A stretch of DNA of 64,000 nt from Picocystis sp. L7 (Eukaryota; Chlorophyta; Picocystophyceae; Picocystales; Picocystaceae). The position numbers and the translations under genes were made by a program. The first letter of the stretch is position 1. Every line of letters begins with the position of its first letter. This document shows, one piece after another, positions 35,221 through 44,761 of this stretch. The stretch spans positions 124,001 through 188,000 of the forward strand of contig QXJR01000023.1 in assembly GCA_020975725.1 (NCBI GenBank), given 5' to 3'. The notes under the pieces are model-generated. The model worked only from the letters and a program-made list of their open reading frames with translations, ran no database searches and was not told the origin of the DNA.

Positions 35221-37086
35221 ATGGCGGAGGCGATGCGCGCGTCTTCGTGCGCGAAAGGAGGCGAACGGAGGAGCGCAAGGACGCGATCCGTGGGCGTGAG
35301 GGGGACGAAAGAGGGAAGAAGAAGGTCCTGGAAGATGTGCAGGATCCGAGGAGGACGTGCTGCGGCCGAGAAGATCCAAAGAGGAGGACTGCGGCGGAAG
35401 GCAGATGGCGAAGACGGTGTCCTGGAAGACGAATTGTCCTACATGCCGCAAGACATGGCCAAGCTGGAACGGGAAGAACCCACGGATGGAAACCTGAAAC
35501 GGTTCGTGGAAATCGCCACCAGCCAAGAATGCAACATGGTGCCGGTGTACGAGAGAATCTTCGCCGACCACCTCACGCCGGTGCTGGCGTATCGATGCCT
35601 GGTGAGCGAAGACGATCGCGAAGCACCGTCCTTCCTGCTCGAATCGGTGGTCAACGGAGACCAAAGCGGAAGGTACAGCTTCGTAGGTGCGCAACCTGCA
35701 GTGGAGATCGTTGCCAAGGACTTCGAAGTCACCATACTGGATCATGTCCGAGGCACCATCCAACAAGAAACAGCGGAAGATCCCATGGACATACCCGTGG
35801 AACTCAGCAAGGAATGGAATCCTGCTGTAGTTGAAGGCTTGCCCAATGCTTTCACGGGAGGATGGGTGGGATACACGTCCTACGACACCGTGCGTTACGT
35901 CTACAAAGGAAAGCTACCTTTTCATGATGCACCAGAAGACGATCGAAACTTGCCGGACATCCACTTGGCGCTCTACAAGAATACTGTGGTGTTCGACCAG
36001 GCCACGAAACTGGCCTATGCCATCAGCTGGGTCCGAACCGACGAATTTGATTCCCTTGAAGACGCGTATTACAGCGGAAGGAGAGAACTCACGCGCCTGG
36101 TCAACAAACTGACCCCAAGGTCCAATCCGGATCTGCGGCCAGGACGTGTGAGCCTTGCGTTGGGTGGAAGAAGCACGCAAGCAAACAAGTCCAACTTCAG
36201 CAAGGAAGGATTTCTGGAGGCCATCAAAAAGACCAAGGAATACATCCTGTCGGGAGACATCTTCCAGCTGGTTTTGAGCCAGAGGTTTGAAAGGCGGACT
36301 TTTGCAGACCCGTTTGAAATCTACCGGGCACTTCGAGTGGTCAATCCCAGCCCATACATGATATACATGCAAACACGAGGAAGCATATTGGTTGCATCAT
36401 CTCCAGAGATTCTATGCCGCGTTCGAACAAGACGAGATGGATCCCAAGTGGTTGTGAACCGTCCACTCGCAGGGACAAGAAAACGTGGTGCTACGCGCGA
36501 AGAAGACGTGGCTTTGGAAAAAGATCTTCTTGCAGATGAGAAAGAGAGGGCAGAGCATGTCATGTTGGTGGACTTGGGCAGGAACGATGTCGGGAAGGTT
36601 GCGAAAAGCGGTAGCGTGAATGTGAAGACACTGATGGAAGTGGAGCGGTACAGTCACGTCATGCACATAAGCTCCACCGTGACGGGGACGCTGAAAGATG
36701 GCCTGGATCGCTGGGATGCACTCCGAGCAGCGCTTCCAGCAGGTACGGTGAGCGGTGCGCCCAAAGTGAGGGCAATGCAGATCATAGATGAGCTGGAACC
36801 ACACCGGCGAGGTCCATACGGCGGGGGGGTTGGTTTTGCTTCCTTTGGTGGCGATATGGACATTGCTTTGGCCCTTCGTACGATGGTCATTCCCACGAAT
36901 AGGACAGACACGAGGTATAGGTATAAGGAGTCAGAGGCTAGGAAAGAATGGGTGGTTCACATCCAGGCAGGTGCTGGTGTTGTGGCAGATTCGGACCCTG
37001 AATCTGAATACGAGGAGACGGTGAACAAAGCTGCTGCCCTAGCCCGGGCGATTGACCTGGCAGAGCAGGCACTGTTGGGCGAATAG
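35221..37086 (+). CDS. TrpE/ASA1: Anthranilate synthase alpha subunit (component I), plastid-targeted
   Basis: The 621-residue protein turns chorismate plus glutamine or ammonia into anthranilate, the first step of tryptophan synthesis. An Arg/Ser-rich N-terminus of about 60-70 residues fits a transit peptide. The N-terminal domain holds PSFLLES (about residues 135-141), the site of tryptophan feedback binding in this family. The chorismate-binding domain includes RRTFADPFEIYRALRVVNPS, VASSPEIL, PLAGTRKRG, LVDLGRNDVGKV, ALPAGTVSGAPK and the final HIQAGAGVVADSDPE. Similarity to land-plant ASA proteins is strong across the whole length. No glutamine amidotransferase (TrpG) domain or gene is present, so the beta subunit lies elsewhere. 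Start at ATG 35221; an early intron cannot be excluded. Confidence 0.95.
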   Translation: MAEAMRASSCAKGGERRSARTRSVGVRGTKEGRRRSWKMCRIRGGRAAAEKIQRGGLRRKADGEDGVLEDELSYMPQDMAKLEREEPTDGNLKRFVEIATSQECNMVPVYERIFADHLTPVLAYRCLVSEDDREAPSFLLESVVNGDQSGRYSFVGAQPAVEIVAKDFEVTILDHVRGTIQQETAEDPMDIPVELSKEWNPAVVEGLPNAFTGGWVGYTSYDTVRYVYKGKLPFHDAPEDDRNLPDIHLALYKNTVVFDQATKLAYAISWVRTDEFDSLEDAYYSGRRELTRLVNKLTPRSNPDLRPGRVSLALGGRSTQANKSNFSKEGFLEAIKKTKEYILSGDIFQLVLSQRFERRTFADPFEIYRALRVVNPSPYMIYMQTRGSILVASSPEILCRVRTRRDGSQVVVNRPLAGTRKRGATREEDVALEKDLLADEKERAEHVMLVDLGRNDVGKVAKSGSVNVKTLMEVERYSHVMHISSTVTGTLKDGLDRWDALRAALPAGTVSGAPKVRAMQIIDELEPHRRGPYGGGVGFASFGGDMDIALALRTMVIPTNRTDTRYRYKESEARKEWVVHIQAGAGVVADSDPESEYEETVNKAAALARAIDLAEQALLGE

Positions 37087-37209
37087 ACTTTGCCTGAGAC
37101 TTATTGCTTTTTGACATTCTTTTCCCAGTGCATACACCATCGTACGCCTCTGGTCTTCGCAGCACCTACGACCTGCGTGCCTTTCTCCGTGCTCGCGTAT
37201 GCTCCTTCC

Positions 37210-37555
37210 TCACTCTTGCGTTTGTTCGAAAGCCTTTACCGTCTCGATAGATCCCAATTGCCTTTCCAGCTGGATCCTATGATCCTTGAGATCCTTGCGC
37301 AGGTCCACCATTTTGGAGTCTGCGAATTCCTGCAACGCTTGCAGGTCATTGCCACACTCGATGAGGCTGGAGTCCAGCTCCTTCCTCCAGTGCGCCAGTT
37401 CGTTCTTCAGCACCTTCACGTGCTGCTGGAGGCCCATCCTCGCATTGTATCCCGATTCTCGAAGCGGCTGCCACTTCCGTCAGCACTTCCAATTCCTCGT
37501 CCGACCCGCTCTGCCTTCCTCCTCTCGCACGCCTCACCGTCGCGTTCGCCTTCAT
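37210..37555 (-). CDS. Small spliced coiled-coil protein (91 aa)
   Basis: Exon 1 is only 18 nt (37538-37555, MKANAT) and exon 2 is 37210-37467. The intron 37468-37537 is 70 nt, starting GTGAGG and ending GGCAG, and it joins in phase 0 to PLRESGYNARMGLQQHVKVLKNELAHWRKE (written here as two joined segments: PLRESGYNARM and GLQQHVKVLKNELAHW). The product is one long charged helix with a SKMVDLRKDLKDH segment, a typical small coiled-coil subunit. I do not recognise the family. The alternative is an unspliced start at ATG 37437. It is convergent with TrpE (gap 123 bp). Confidence 0.6.
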
Positions 37556-38145
37556 CCCTGCTTCTTCGAGCCCTCGAGCTCTCCTCTCGGCCGCAGGCGA
37601 GCCTTGGTGTGCACAAACGCGCGCGAAGCTCGCGTGCAAGCGAATGGCGCCTTTGGCGCCAGAACGATTTGAACTTGGTGGAGAACTCGAGTGGAGTTAA
37701 CCTCGGGGTTCAGGGAAAGGGGGACGTCTTGGGGTCGCCCCAGCCACCAGGGTCCCTGTGGGCGACTGGAGCCCAACCGTTGGGACACATGGACGGATCA
37801 GAAGGACGTGGAGGAAGCGGATGGATCCCATGGACAGGCCATTCGTGCATGGAGAGGACGTGGAAGTCCAGGGATCGGTGCAGGGGAGAGAGGAGGGATC
37901 CGCGGAACTGGAAGGTCTGGCCGCAGCCTCGTCCGAGGCGACAAGGAACCCGTGCTCCGATTGAAAAGTCAAACGGGCTGCATGCGAACAATGCAACCAA
38001 GTGTCTGCAGCACACATCTTCCGTGAAAAAGATTACCAACATTATTTACAAACGGTGTTTTGAATCCTGAACAGGACGAGGTGCCCCTCGCGCACCCGTT
38101 TCAACGACCTTCGCAGCAACGGTGAGGGTGCAGTGCAAGCAACTG
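37556..38145. other. 590-bp upstream spacer of the small coiled-coil gene
   Basis: GC-rich, with GTTAAC at 37696-37701, an inverted repeat TGGGGTCGCCCCA at 37730-37742 and CCCAACCGTTGGG near 37768. The far end is the 3' side of the S1-protein gene. No gene seen. Confidence 0.45.
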
Positions 38146-39114
38146 CTATTGCACGAAGGGCTGCAAACGAGCAGCTTCTTCCATCACCCTTGACACGGCG
38201 TCCTTGATTTCTGCACGGCTCAGGGGCGACACGACATGCAACTCCTGCACCTTGTTCCCAAAACGAGCAAGAAGGTTGAACCCTCCTTCCACTTGCGAGT
38301 TTGTCAGCCAGATTTCCAGTTCTTGACTGACCACGCGTCTTTCCACTACCTGTCTCCCCGGCTCCACCTGGAGGATGCCAGGCTGTTCTTGCAACATCCT
38401 GCATATGTCCACCAGTTCTGGCAAGAGCTCTACTGGCTGGCCAGCCTTCTTCCTACCCTGCTTGTTTGCTTCCACCACAGGCATCAGCATGTCCAGCGTT
38501 TCCAGGAGTGGATCCGTCTCGGTCTGCCTCAGGCTGAGCCCGATCCGGCTCCGATCTTCGTCCAGGCTGATGACTTTGAGGGTCAATTCTTCTCCCACGC
38601 CCACCACTTTGCTTGGATGCACCACAGGATCCCAGGACAGTTCGGAGACATGGACCAATCCTTCGGCTCCTCGGACTCCCGCTTGTTCATGGTACACGTC
38701 CACGAACGCTCCGAAATCCGCCAGCATCCTGACCTTCCCTCTGCACGTCATGCCTACTTCCAGCTTCTGCACGGCCATGGTGGTGGCCGCCGCCTTCTCG
38801 GAGAGGATGAGCACCCTTCCTCTGGGATCGCATTCCAGCACCCGCACGACCATCCTCGTGCCCACGAGCTTCGCCAGCCTCGTTTCGCTCGGCTCGTTTC
38901 CATCTGCGACGCGTTCTGCATCGATCTGCGACATGGGCACGAATCCGGCCAGCCTTCCCACACGCAGCACGACTCCTCCGCGGTTGGCGGCTTCCACCCG
39001 TCCTCGGAACAGGGATCCCGTCTCCTTCATCCTCGTGGCACGCCTCCAGTCGCGCGAGACCTTCCCTTCTGCTCCCGAGGAGGACGCATTCGCGCGCGCC
39101 ATAGCCGACGCCAT
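38146..39114 (-). CDS. Plastid-type RNA-binding protein with two S1 domains (RLSB/PDE338-like)
   Basis: The 322-residue protein starts at ATG 39114. S1 domain 1 covers about residues 33-105 (GSLFRGRVEAANRGGVVLRV..GFVPMSQ) and S1 domain 2 about 115-200 (CRGKVRMLADFGAFVDV..GLVHVSELSW..LSLRQTE). The C-terminal 110 residues, with LLPELVDICRMLQEQPG, RRVVSQELEIWL and FGNKVQELHVVSPL, match the conserved tail of plant plastid S1 proteins of the RLSB/PDE338 group, which bind rbcL and other plastid mRNAs. This supports a photosynthetic host. The N-terminus is short for a transit peptide, so part may lie in an unseen exon. It is divergent from the TIM-like gene. Confidence 0.82.
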   Translation of the reverse strand: MASAMARANASSSGAEGKVSRDWRRATRMKETGSLFRGRVEAANRGGVVLRVGRLAGFVPMSQIDAERVADGNEPSETRLAKLVGTRMVVRVLECDPRGRVLILSEKAAATTMAVQKLEVGMTCRGKVRMLADFGAFVDVYHEQAGVRGAEGLVHVSELSWDPVVHPSKVVGVGEELTLKVISLDEDRSRIGLSLRQTETDPLLETLDMLMPVVEANKQGRKKAGQPVELLPELVDICRMLQEQPGILQVEPGRQVVERRVVSQELEIWLTNSQVEGGFNLLARFGNKVQELHVVSPLSRAEIKDAVSRVMEEAARLQPFVQ

Positions 39115-39673
39115 GCTCGTCGACGATGCAGCCACGTGTGAGACCCAGGACGTGTCCCGAACGAAAGGGAAACGAATGCCCTTTCGAACCCGAAGGAGAC
39201 GTCCAATCCGACCCGAAAGGATCCCCGATCGGGCCCAATCGGATCCACGGTGGAACGAACCCGGTCCGAAGATGTGGACGCCCCCCCCTCGGGGGAGTCT
39301 TCCCTTTCGAAAGGAAAGGAGAAGGTCCGACAAAAGGGTTCCCCGAACCCGTCCCAACCGGATCCAGACCGTTGGGTGATCCCAACGGTCTGGATCCGAG
39401 ACGCAGAAGGGAAAACTGGTGCATCGCCTGGTTTCGAATCGGAAACAGATGGAAGCGATGGCGAAACCGGCGCGTCCTTTCTTCGTCGGTGCGCACGCTT
39501 GCGCGAACTTCGATGGACGTGTGCTGTCCAAGACGCACGAAACGAACGTGTGCATCGAGGATGCAAGATAGAAGCAGCTGACCGAGTCCACCTGCCTTTC
39601 GTCCTCCATGGACGTGCGCCCACGTTCCGACGATTGGCATCCGAACGTGTCGAACCGAAGCTGCCGACTGGAA
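39115..39673. other. Divergent promoter region between the S1 gene and the TIM-like gene
   Basis: 559 bp holding an 18-bp perfect inverted repeat at 39359-39398. I see no gene. A missing first exon of the TIM-like gene could lie here, but I could not identify one. Confidence 0.45.
39359..39398. promoter_or_regulatory. Perfect 18-bp inverted repeat with two CCAACGGTC sites
   Basis: Arms 39359-39376 and 39381-39398 are exact reverse complements around the loop TGAT. Each arm holds GGATCC and one CCAACGGTC copy. It may be a paired MYB-type binding site or a hairpin in DNA or RNA. Confidence 0.5.
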
Positions 39674-40817
39674 ATGCGTACGTGGAACCTCGCTCCTCGC
39701 GAAAGAACAGGAAGGAAAGCGCGTGTGTTCGTAAGGAAGCGTGTGGAAGAGACCGTGCTGACGACGGATGGGACGTTCGCCGGAACCGTCCGCCGTTTGG
39801 GATCTCAGGAGGGTTCGTTGCGCACGACGAGCGAGCTCATCCGCGGATACAACCGAGGGAACGTGCCGACTGAAGATGCAGCCGAGGTGGTTGTCCTGCC
39901 CGCGATGTGCCACCTGTCTTTCGTGCTCTCGAAACTGCGAAGAGACTTTGCAGTCGGCGCGCAGGACTGCTCTCGCTTTGCAGAAGGAGGACACAGTGGG
40001 GAAGTGACAGCCACTGCTTTGCGCGACATGGGAGTCAAGTGGGTGATGGTGGGACAATCGGAACGTAGGCACAAGATGGGGGAAGATGACAGGACAGTGG
40101 CAGAGAAAACCAACGCCGCCACCACCGCTGGTTTGCACGTGATTGCCTGCGTGGGTGAGTCCACCGCGGAGAGAGAAGCCGGGGAAACGATCGAAGCCGT
40201 TTTGCGCCAGCTGGATGCAATTGTGAACAACGTGTGGCAATGGGAGAATATTGTGATTGCATACACACCGGAAGTCGCCGAAGGTACGTCTGAGCTCCAT
40301 GTTGGAAAGTGCCCCTCTCCCTACCGATTGTCCATGCACGAAGAACGAGCTAACAGGGAGTCTTCCGCATCGGTGCAACGAATCAACAGGGGCTAGAGAG
40401 GCTCTTCCACCAGAAGAAGTGCAACGGGTGCAGGGCGAGATCCGCCGGTGGATGAACGAAAAGCTGCACAACGATGTCGTGCATCGTGTGCGCATCGTGT
40501 ACGGTGGTTCTGTGAGTTCGGCTAACTGTCAAGAACTGACGAAGCATGGATCGGTGAGTGGCTTGTTGGTGGGCCGTGCTTCCTTGAACTCGGAGTTATT
40601 GTACATAGCAAACTGTGCGATGATCCATTCTGGCGAGCAGGAATCCGAGATCCAGGCATTGCGTATGGAGGTCGCTCTCCTGCATGCGGAGATAGCCAAG
40701 ACAAAAGGCATCAACGAACAGGGCCTCCTCCTGGAGGTTATTGTTACATTGAAGAAAGAGCTCACCGAGCTGCGCGCCATGGCCGAATTCACCACGTGCA
40801 CGGACAGCAACGAATGA
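39674..40817 (+). CDS. Triosephosphate-isomerase-like protein, apparent pseudoenzyme with coiled-coil tail
   Basis: Proposed exons are 39674-39730, 39809-40283 and 40390-40817 (319 residues). Intron 2 (GTACGT..ACAG) is firm; intron 1 (GTAAGG..CTCAG, 78 nt) preserves the frame either way. The fold's landmarks are present: VVVLPAMCHLSFV, VGAQD, VKWVMVGQSERR, ACVGESTAEREAGET, RIVYGGSVSSANCQEL and LLVGRASL. Key catalytic positions are changed. The usual HSERR is QSERR, and loop 6, normally YEPVWAIGTG, reads YTPEVAEGA, so both catalytic His95 and Glu165 (standard numbering) are replaced. The first loop Asn-x-Lys is not visible. About 65 residues of helical, coiled-coil-like sequence follow the barrel. 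A structural or regulatory role is inferred. The 5' end is uncertain. Confidence 0.8.
40284..40389 (+). other. Intron in the TIM-like gene
   Basis: 106-nt GT-AG intron, donor GTACGT, acceptor CAACAG, phase 1. Joining gives EVAEGAREALPPEEVQ and leads in frame into the conserved IVYGGSV segment. Confidence 0.88.
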
Positions 40818-41011
40818 ATGGGCATCTTCCTTGCGGTGGTGCCAGATCGAGCCCTCCTTCGGCGCGCAGCATCCACGTCTTGGACGACGTCCGACCGCTT
40901 TGTTTCGGTCGGTGGTGGGTTTTCGTTCGCGTCTTTCCGTCGCCTGGCCACGGCAACTCTCGACGTTCCGCCTCGCTCTCGTGAGCGATCGTGGAACCGT
41001 GCACGCTTGAA

Positions 41012-41437
41012 TCAGTTGTGTTCTTCTTCCTTGGGTTGCGAGCGCAGCCATTCGCCTTCTTCGATGATTTCCACTTGGTGTCCTTCTGGGACCTCCCACG
41101 GTTTCCACTCGGCCATCTGTGCGAGCAGCTGCCGTTCTTCGACGGTCTCTTCGAGCAGTTCTTCGAGCTGCACCTCTCCCAGCTTGGCCTCGGCCTCCTC
41201 TGGATCCGCCTCCTGCTCCAGGACCGCCAGCCTGGCCTTGGCCATGGCTTCCACGTCGTTGCGATAGGCCACGCCTTCCGGCAGCTTGCTCTTCGCGTCG
41301 GCCAGCAGCCCTCGCAGCTCCTGGACGAGCTTCTCGTGCGCCTGGGGGTCGGCAGGAAGGCCCACCAATCCCGTGGTGGCCTTGTATCCCCTCGCAAGCG
41401 GACGCAGCGCGCGTGAAAGCAGCAGATGGCGCAACAT
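41012..41437 (-). CDS. NDUFA5: Mitochondrial complex I subunit NDUFA5 (B13)
   Basis: The 141-residue protein starts at ATG 41437. The N-terminus MLRHLLLSRALRPLARGY is a classic mitochondrial presequence. The mature part has the ETC_C1_NDUFA5 pattern: KATTGLVGLPADPQAHEKLV, then GVAYRNDVEAMAKARL, QLEELLEETVEERQLLAQM and EWKPWEVPEG. This subunit sits on the matrix arm of respiratory complex I. Its C-terminus is extended and acidic. Start choice rests on the presequence; the frame is open upstream but that sequence is not protein-like. It is convergent with the TIM-like gene (gap 194 bp). Confidence 0.92.
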   Translation of the reverse strand: MLRHLLLSRALRPLARGYKATTGLVGLPADPQAHEKLVQELRGLLADAKSKLPEGVAYRNDVEAMAKARLAVLEQEADPEEAEAKLGEVQLEELLEETVEERQLLAQMAEWKPWEVPEGHQVEIIEEGEWLRSQPKEEEHN

Positions 41438-42980
41438 CTCCACGTCGAATGGATCGCTTCCCACGTCCCTCGAGGGTCTCCCTTTCCACACCCAATGAAA
41501 ACCCCTTTCGAAGGCATCCTCACCCACGGTCGATCCTCGGTTTAGTAAGGACGAACCCGTCGATAGACCGGGGTCCAAAAGACCCTCCCGACCGGAAGGA
41601 GTTTCTTCTCCCTCAGCCAAGAAACCCCCCTCCGAGGTCCTTCAACCCAATCCCAACGAAACCGAAAGGTGCCCACAAGCGCAGGAAGAGAGGGAAGGAG
41701 GGGGGTGGTTCGAACGCAACACGCACTTGTATGCGACGAAAGAGGCACAGGTGCTTCGTTCGGGCACACCGCAAGGCGATGGACGTAGCACGGGGGGTAG
41801 GGAAGGGTTGGACGCGGATGGGGTGAAAAGAAACGTAGCACATTCACCTATCGCAAACGTTCGAAAACAAACAACCGTGAAAGAATTGACTCTGTGCTCT
41901 CGCACCCTCCGACTACGAACACAAGTATCCAATCCTGGGTAGCATCGTTCCTTCCAAACCGCAAATCACGGGATCGATTCCGACTCCGCCTCGGAACGCA
42001 AGAGTTCACGTTTCGCATCGTATGGTTCCTCGACTTGAACGTTGCACAATACTAACCCGTCCCGTGGTACTCTTTAACTTCTTCGCCCAAGACTAGGGCA
42101 TCGAAGACACTCCTCGAATACTGTGTGAAAGAGGGGTGCATCCGATGAGATTGTTGCATCCAAGGGAAGGAGGAAACTTCAATCGCATTTACAATGGTGG
42201 TGGGGGTCGAAAGGATGCAAAGATAGGGTTGGATGAAGAGTGGGAACTTGTTTGTATGGATGGATGAACAACGAAGAAAGTCAAGGAGAAGGAAAAGAAA
42301 GAAAACGTTCGGGCTTCTCCGGCATGGGCAAGACGTTTCGATCCACGAAAAGCGACAATGAGTTCGAATGATGGAAATCTTTCGTGCCCGAGAGGAATGC
42401 GAGGTATTTGCGACGGGTGGGATCCTTCGAGTGTAGCTACTCGGAAGCTCAACACTTTTCTCACGAGATTGGGGACATCGAAACGTCTATCTTTGTTGCA
42501 TCCCGCCCATGAACCTTTTCACAATCGGACATTGCATGTCCCCGAAAGAACGTCGTTTGTGAACCCGGTGGAAAGGCTCGGGCACAAGATGGGCGGGTTC
42601 TATGTGGTACGCATGCACGATCGTGACGAATGTAACCTTTGCATCATGGATCCTCCAATCAACCCTCGACAACTCCGTTCTTTGGCCCGACCCGAATCCT
42701 ACGTCCGTGTGAAGATAGGTGGAGCCTTGTGCCTCGAACGGACACGCACGCTTCTTCCATGGCGCCTTCCTTGGTTCAACACCACAGCTGCACCCATCCC
42801 TTGTTATCTTGACTTGGAACAGGCCTTCCCCTTCTGGCTTCCGAAGCCGAAGATCTCAATGAGGATCGAGATCTCGTCTTTCTTGGATCGATATCGATTG
42901 GGGAAGATCTCGATGGGACAGCATGGTCGTGGTGCAGTGGCGAACGCGACCCATTCGATTCCATCGCGTCGCGAGGGACG
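41438..42980. other. 1.5-kb divergent spacer between NDUFA5 and ATG16
   Basis: Promoter-like ends flank a more AT-rich middle (about 41840-42350). An open + frame at 42358-43005 overlaps the ATG16 start in another frame and shows no conserved sequence. I see no gene, repeat or RNA. Confidence 0.45.
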
Positions 42981-44525
42981 ATGTCCGCCGAAACGAAGAT
43001 CTTGAAGGCGCTCTTGGAGCGGAACAGGCGCGAGAAGGATGCCTACGAGGACGTGTTCGTGCAGTACCAGAAGCTGCTGGAGGCGTGGAGGCGCGGGAAG
43101 GAAAGGGAGAGGGAGCTAGAGCACACGAAAGCGAAATTGGTGGAAGCACAGGAGCGCGCATCCAGCAACGAGTTGCTGAAACAAGCGCAGGCGGAAGTAA
43201 CGAAGCTCAAAGAAGAGAATTCCGATGCGTACAAGAAGCTGTACAGTCAGGAAAAGGAATTGGAAGAGCTTCGAAAAGCCGAGCGCCAGCTCCAAGAGGT
43301 GGAGGAGAAGGTCCACGCAATAGAGGAACAATTGGACAGGGAAATCCAGGCAAGGGAAGCAGCTTGCTCAGAGCTGGATGAAAGGCAATCCGAGAAACTA
43401 CAGGCACAGAAAGAACGGGACGATTTAAGGTCGGAGAACCAGGAATTGGTCCAGAGGCTTCTGGAGACATCTCAGAATGCAGCAGAGAAGTTCAACGAAG
43501 CCATCCGCATCCACGAGGAGGCTGTCAATATGAAAATCCACTACGAGATGCTGCTCAAAGCCGGCATCGGCATCCAGAACATCAAAATTAAACCTGAAGG
43601 CGCGTTTGACGTGGAAGCGGGTGGATCCATGCCCACCAAAGTCCGTCTGCGCCAAAATGCGCATGAAGGGGAAGCCACCGCAGTCAAGTTGGATCGCACG
43701 GGGAGCATGGTTGCAACTTGCGGCCTGGATAAACAAGTGAGAGTTTGGGATACGTATTCTGGGAAATCCATGCACGTGCTGAAAGGAATGCTGGAGACAG
43801 TGACGGACGTAGACTTCACCTCGGATGCCAGGCACGTCTTGGCTGCGGGACACGAGCGCTGCATGCGCCTGTATGATCTTTCAAGCGAGAGAGTGAAGCA
43901 CACACTCAATGGGCATACAGACAAAGTTCACGCATGCTGCTGTTCGCCAGCGGATTCGAGACGCTGTGTCTCTTCGGGTGCTGACCGCATGATAAGGGTT
44001 TGGGATCTGAATCGAGGAATAAACTCCAGCAACATGATCTGCATGAGCACATGCTTCTCCCTTTGTTTGTCCGTGGAGGGGGGGATGATGTGCTCAGGAC
44101 ATTTCAACGGCAGCATTCGCATATGGGACATCCAAAAGCACACGCAAGCCACGGATATCAAAGCACACGCACAAAAAGTCACATCGGTTTCCTTCATGCC
44201 AGCCGGCAATGAACTTCTGACCTGTGCTAGAGATAACGCCATTCATTTGATCGATTTGCGTATGAATGAGGTACGGAAGTCTTTCAGAACTCCAGGATTT
44301 CGGGCGGCCACGGACCGGTGCCGAATATGCTGCAGCCCGGATGGTCGGTACATTGCCTGTGGCTCTGTTGATGGGGGTATCTACGTGTTGGATGCAACCA
44401 CGGGCGAAGAGAAGGTGGCATTGCAAGGAAAGAGCTACCACCAGAACGCCGTCATATCGTGCGAATGGGCTCCAACAGGCCTCATCTCCATCGAAAAGGA
44501 CGGGGACCTCCTCTTCTGGCAATGA
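42981..44525 (+). CDS. ATG16: Autophagy protein ATG16 (coiled coil plus WD40)
   Basis: The 514-residue protein starts at ATG 42981. Residues 1-35 (ILKALLERNRREKDAYEDVF) form the ATG5-binding helix. A coiled coil runs to about residue 200. A C-terminal seven-bladed WD40 propeller (about residues 228-514) shows repeat ends such as KQVRVWDTY, DRMIRVWDLN, GSIRIWDIQ and NAIHLIDLR. ATG16 joins ATG12-ATG5 and directs ATG8 lipidation on the growing autophagosome; the WD40-bearing form is the ATG16L1/plant type. Length and order match the family. The gene has no visible intron. Its 3' end is 236 bp from the convergent membrane-protein gene. Confidence 0.92.
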   Translation: MSAETKILKALLERNRREKDAYEDVFVQYQKLLEAWRRGKERERELEHTKAKLVEAQERASSNELLKQAQAEVTKLKEENSDAYKKLYSQEKELEELRKAERQLQEVEEKVHAIEEQLDREIQAREAACSELDERQSEKLQAQKERDDLRSENQELVQRLLETSQNAAEKFNEAIRIHEEAVNMKIHYEMLLKAGIGIQNIKIKPEGAFDVEAGGSMPTKVRLRQNAHEGEATAVKLDRTGSMVATCGLDKQVRVWDTYSGKSMHVLKGMLETVTDVDFTSDARHVLAAGHERCMRLYDLSSERVKHTLNGHTDKVHACCCSPADSRRCVSSGADRMIRVWDLNRGINSSNMICMSTCFSLCLSVEGGMMCSGHFNGSIRIWDIQKHTQATDIKAHAQKVTSVSFMPAGNELLTCARDNAIHLIDLRMNEVRKSFRTPGFRAATDRCRICCSPDGRYIACGSVDGGIYVLDATTGEEKVALQGKSYHQNAVISCEWAPTGLISIEKDGDLLFWQ

Positions 44526-44761
44526 ATCGCTCGTTCAACGGTTGTAGGAGAAGGCGAAGCGTGGGTAGAATAAGGGCACGAAATTATTGCCGAGGTTCCC
44601 TTGGGCACCACGATTGAACACGGAAGCCTTGCACGTCCTGGTCCCACCTTCCTGTAGGTTCCACTTCTCGAACACCGGTTGTCGTACGTTCAGGTGGGGT
44701 TCGTGAAGCCTCTTCCTCCAGTTGGACGGGTTTCCATGGTTTGGGGAGATTCGTTCGGCTT

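Noticed and set aside
37090-38070. 326-residue plus-strand frame after TrpE
   Set aside because: Antisense to the small spliced gene and continuing into its promoter; no conserved sequence.
39640-39690. ACTGGAAATGC followed by GTACGT as a possible TIM loop-1 exon (Trp-Lys-Cys)
   Set aside because: The upstream residues do not match the TIM first strand, the catalytic Asn would be Asp, and the frame has no ATG before a stop.
42358-43005. 215-residue plus-strand frame before ATG16
   Set aside because: Overlaps the ATG16 start in another frame and shows no recognisable feature. A real short gene is not fully excluded.
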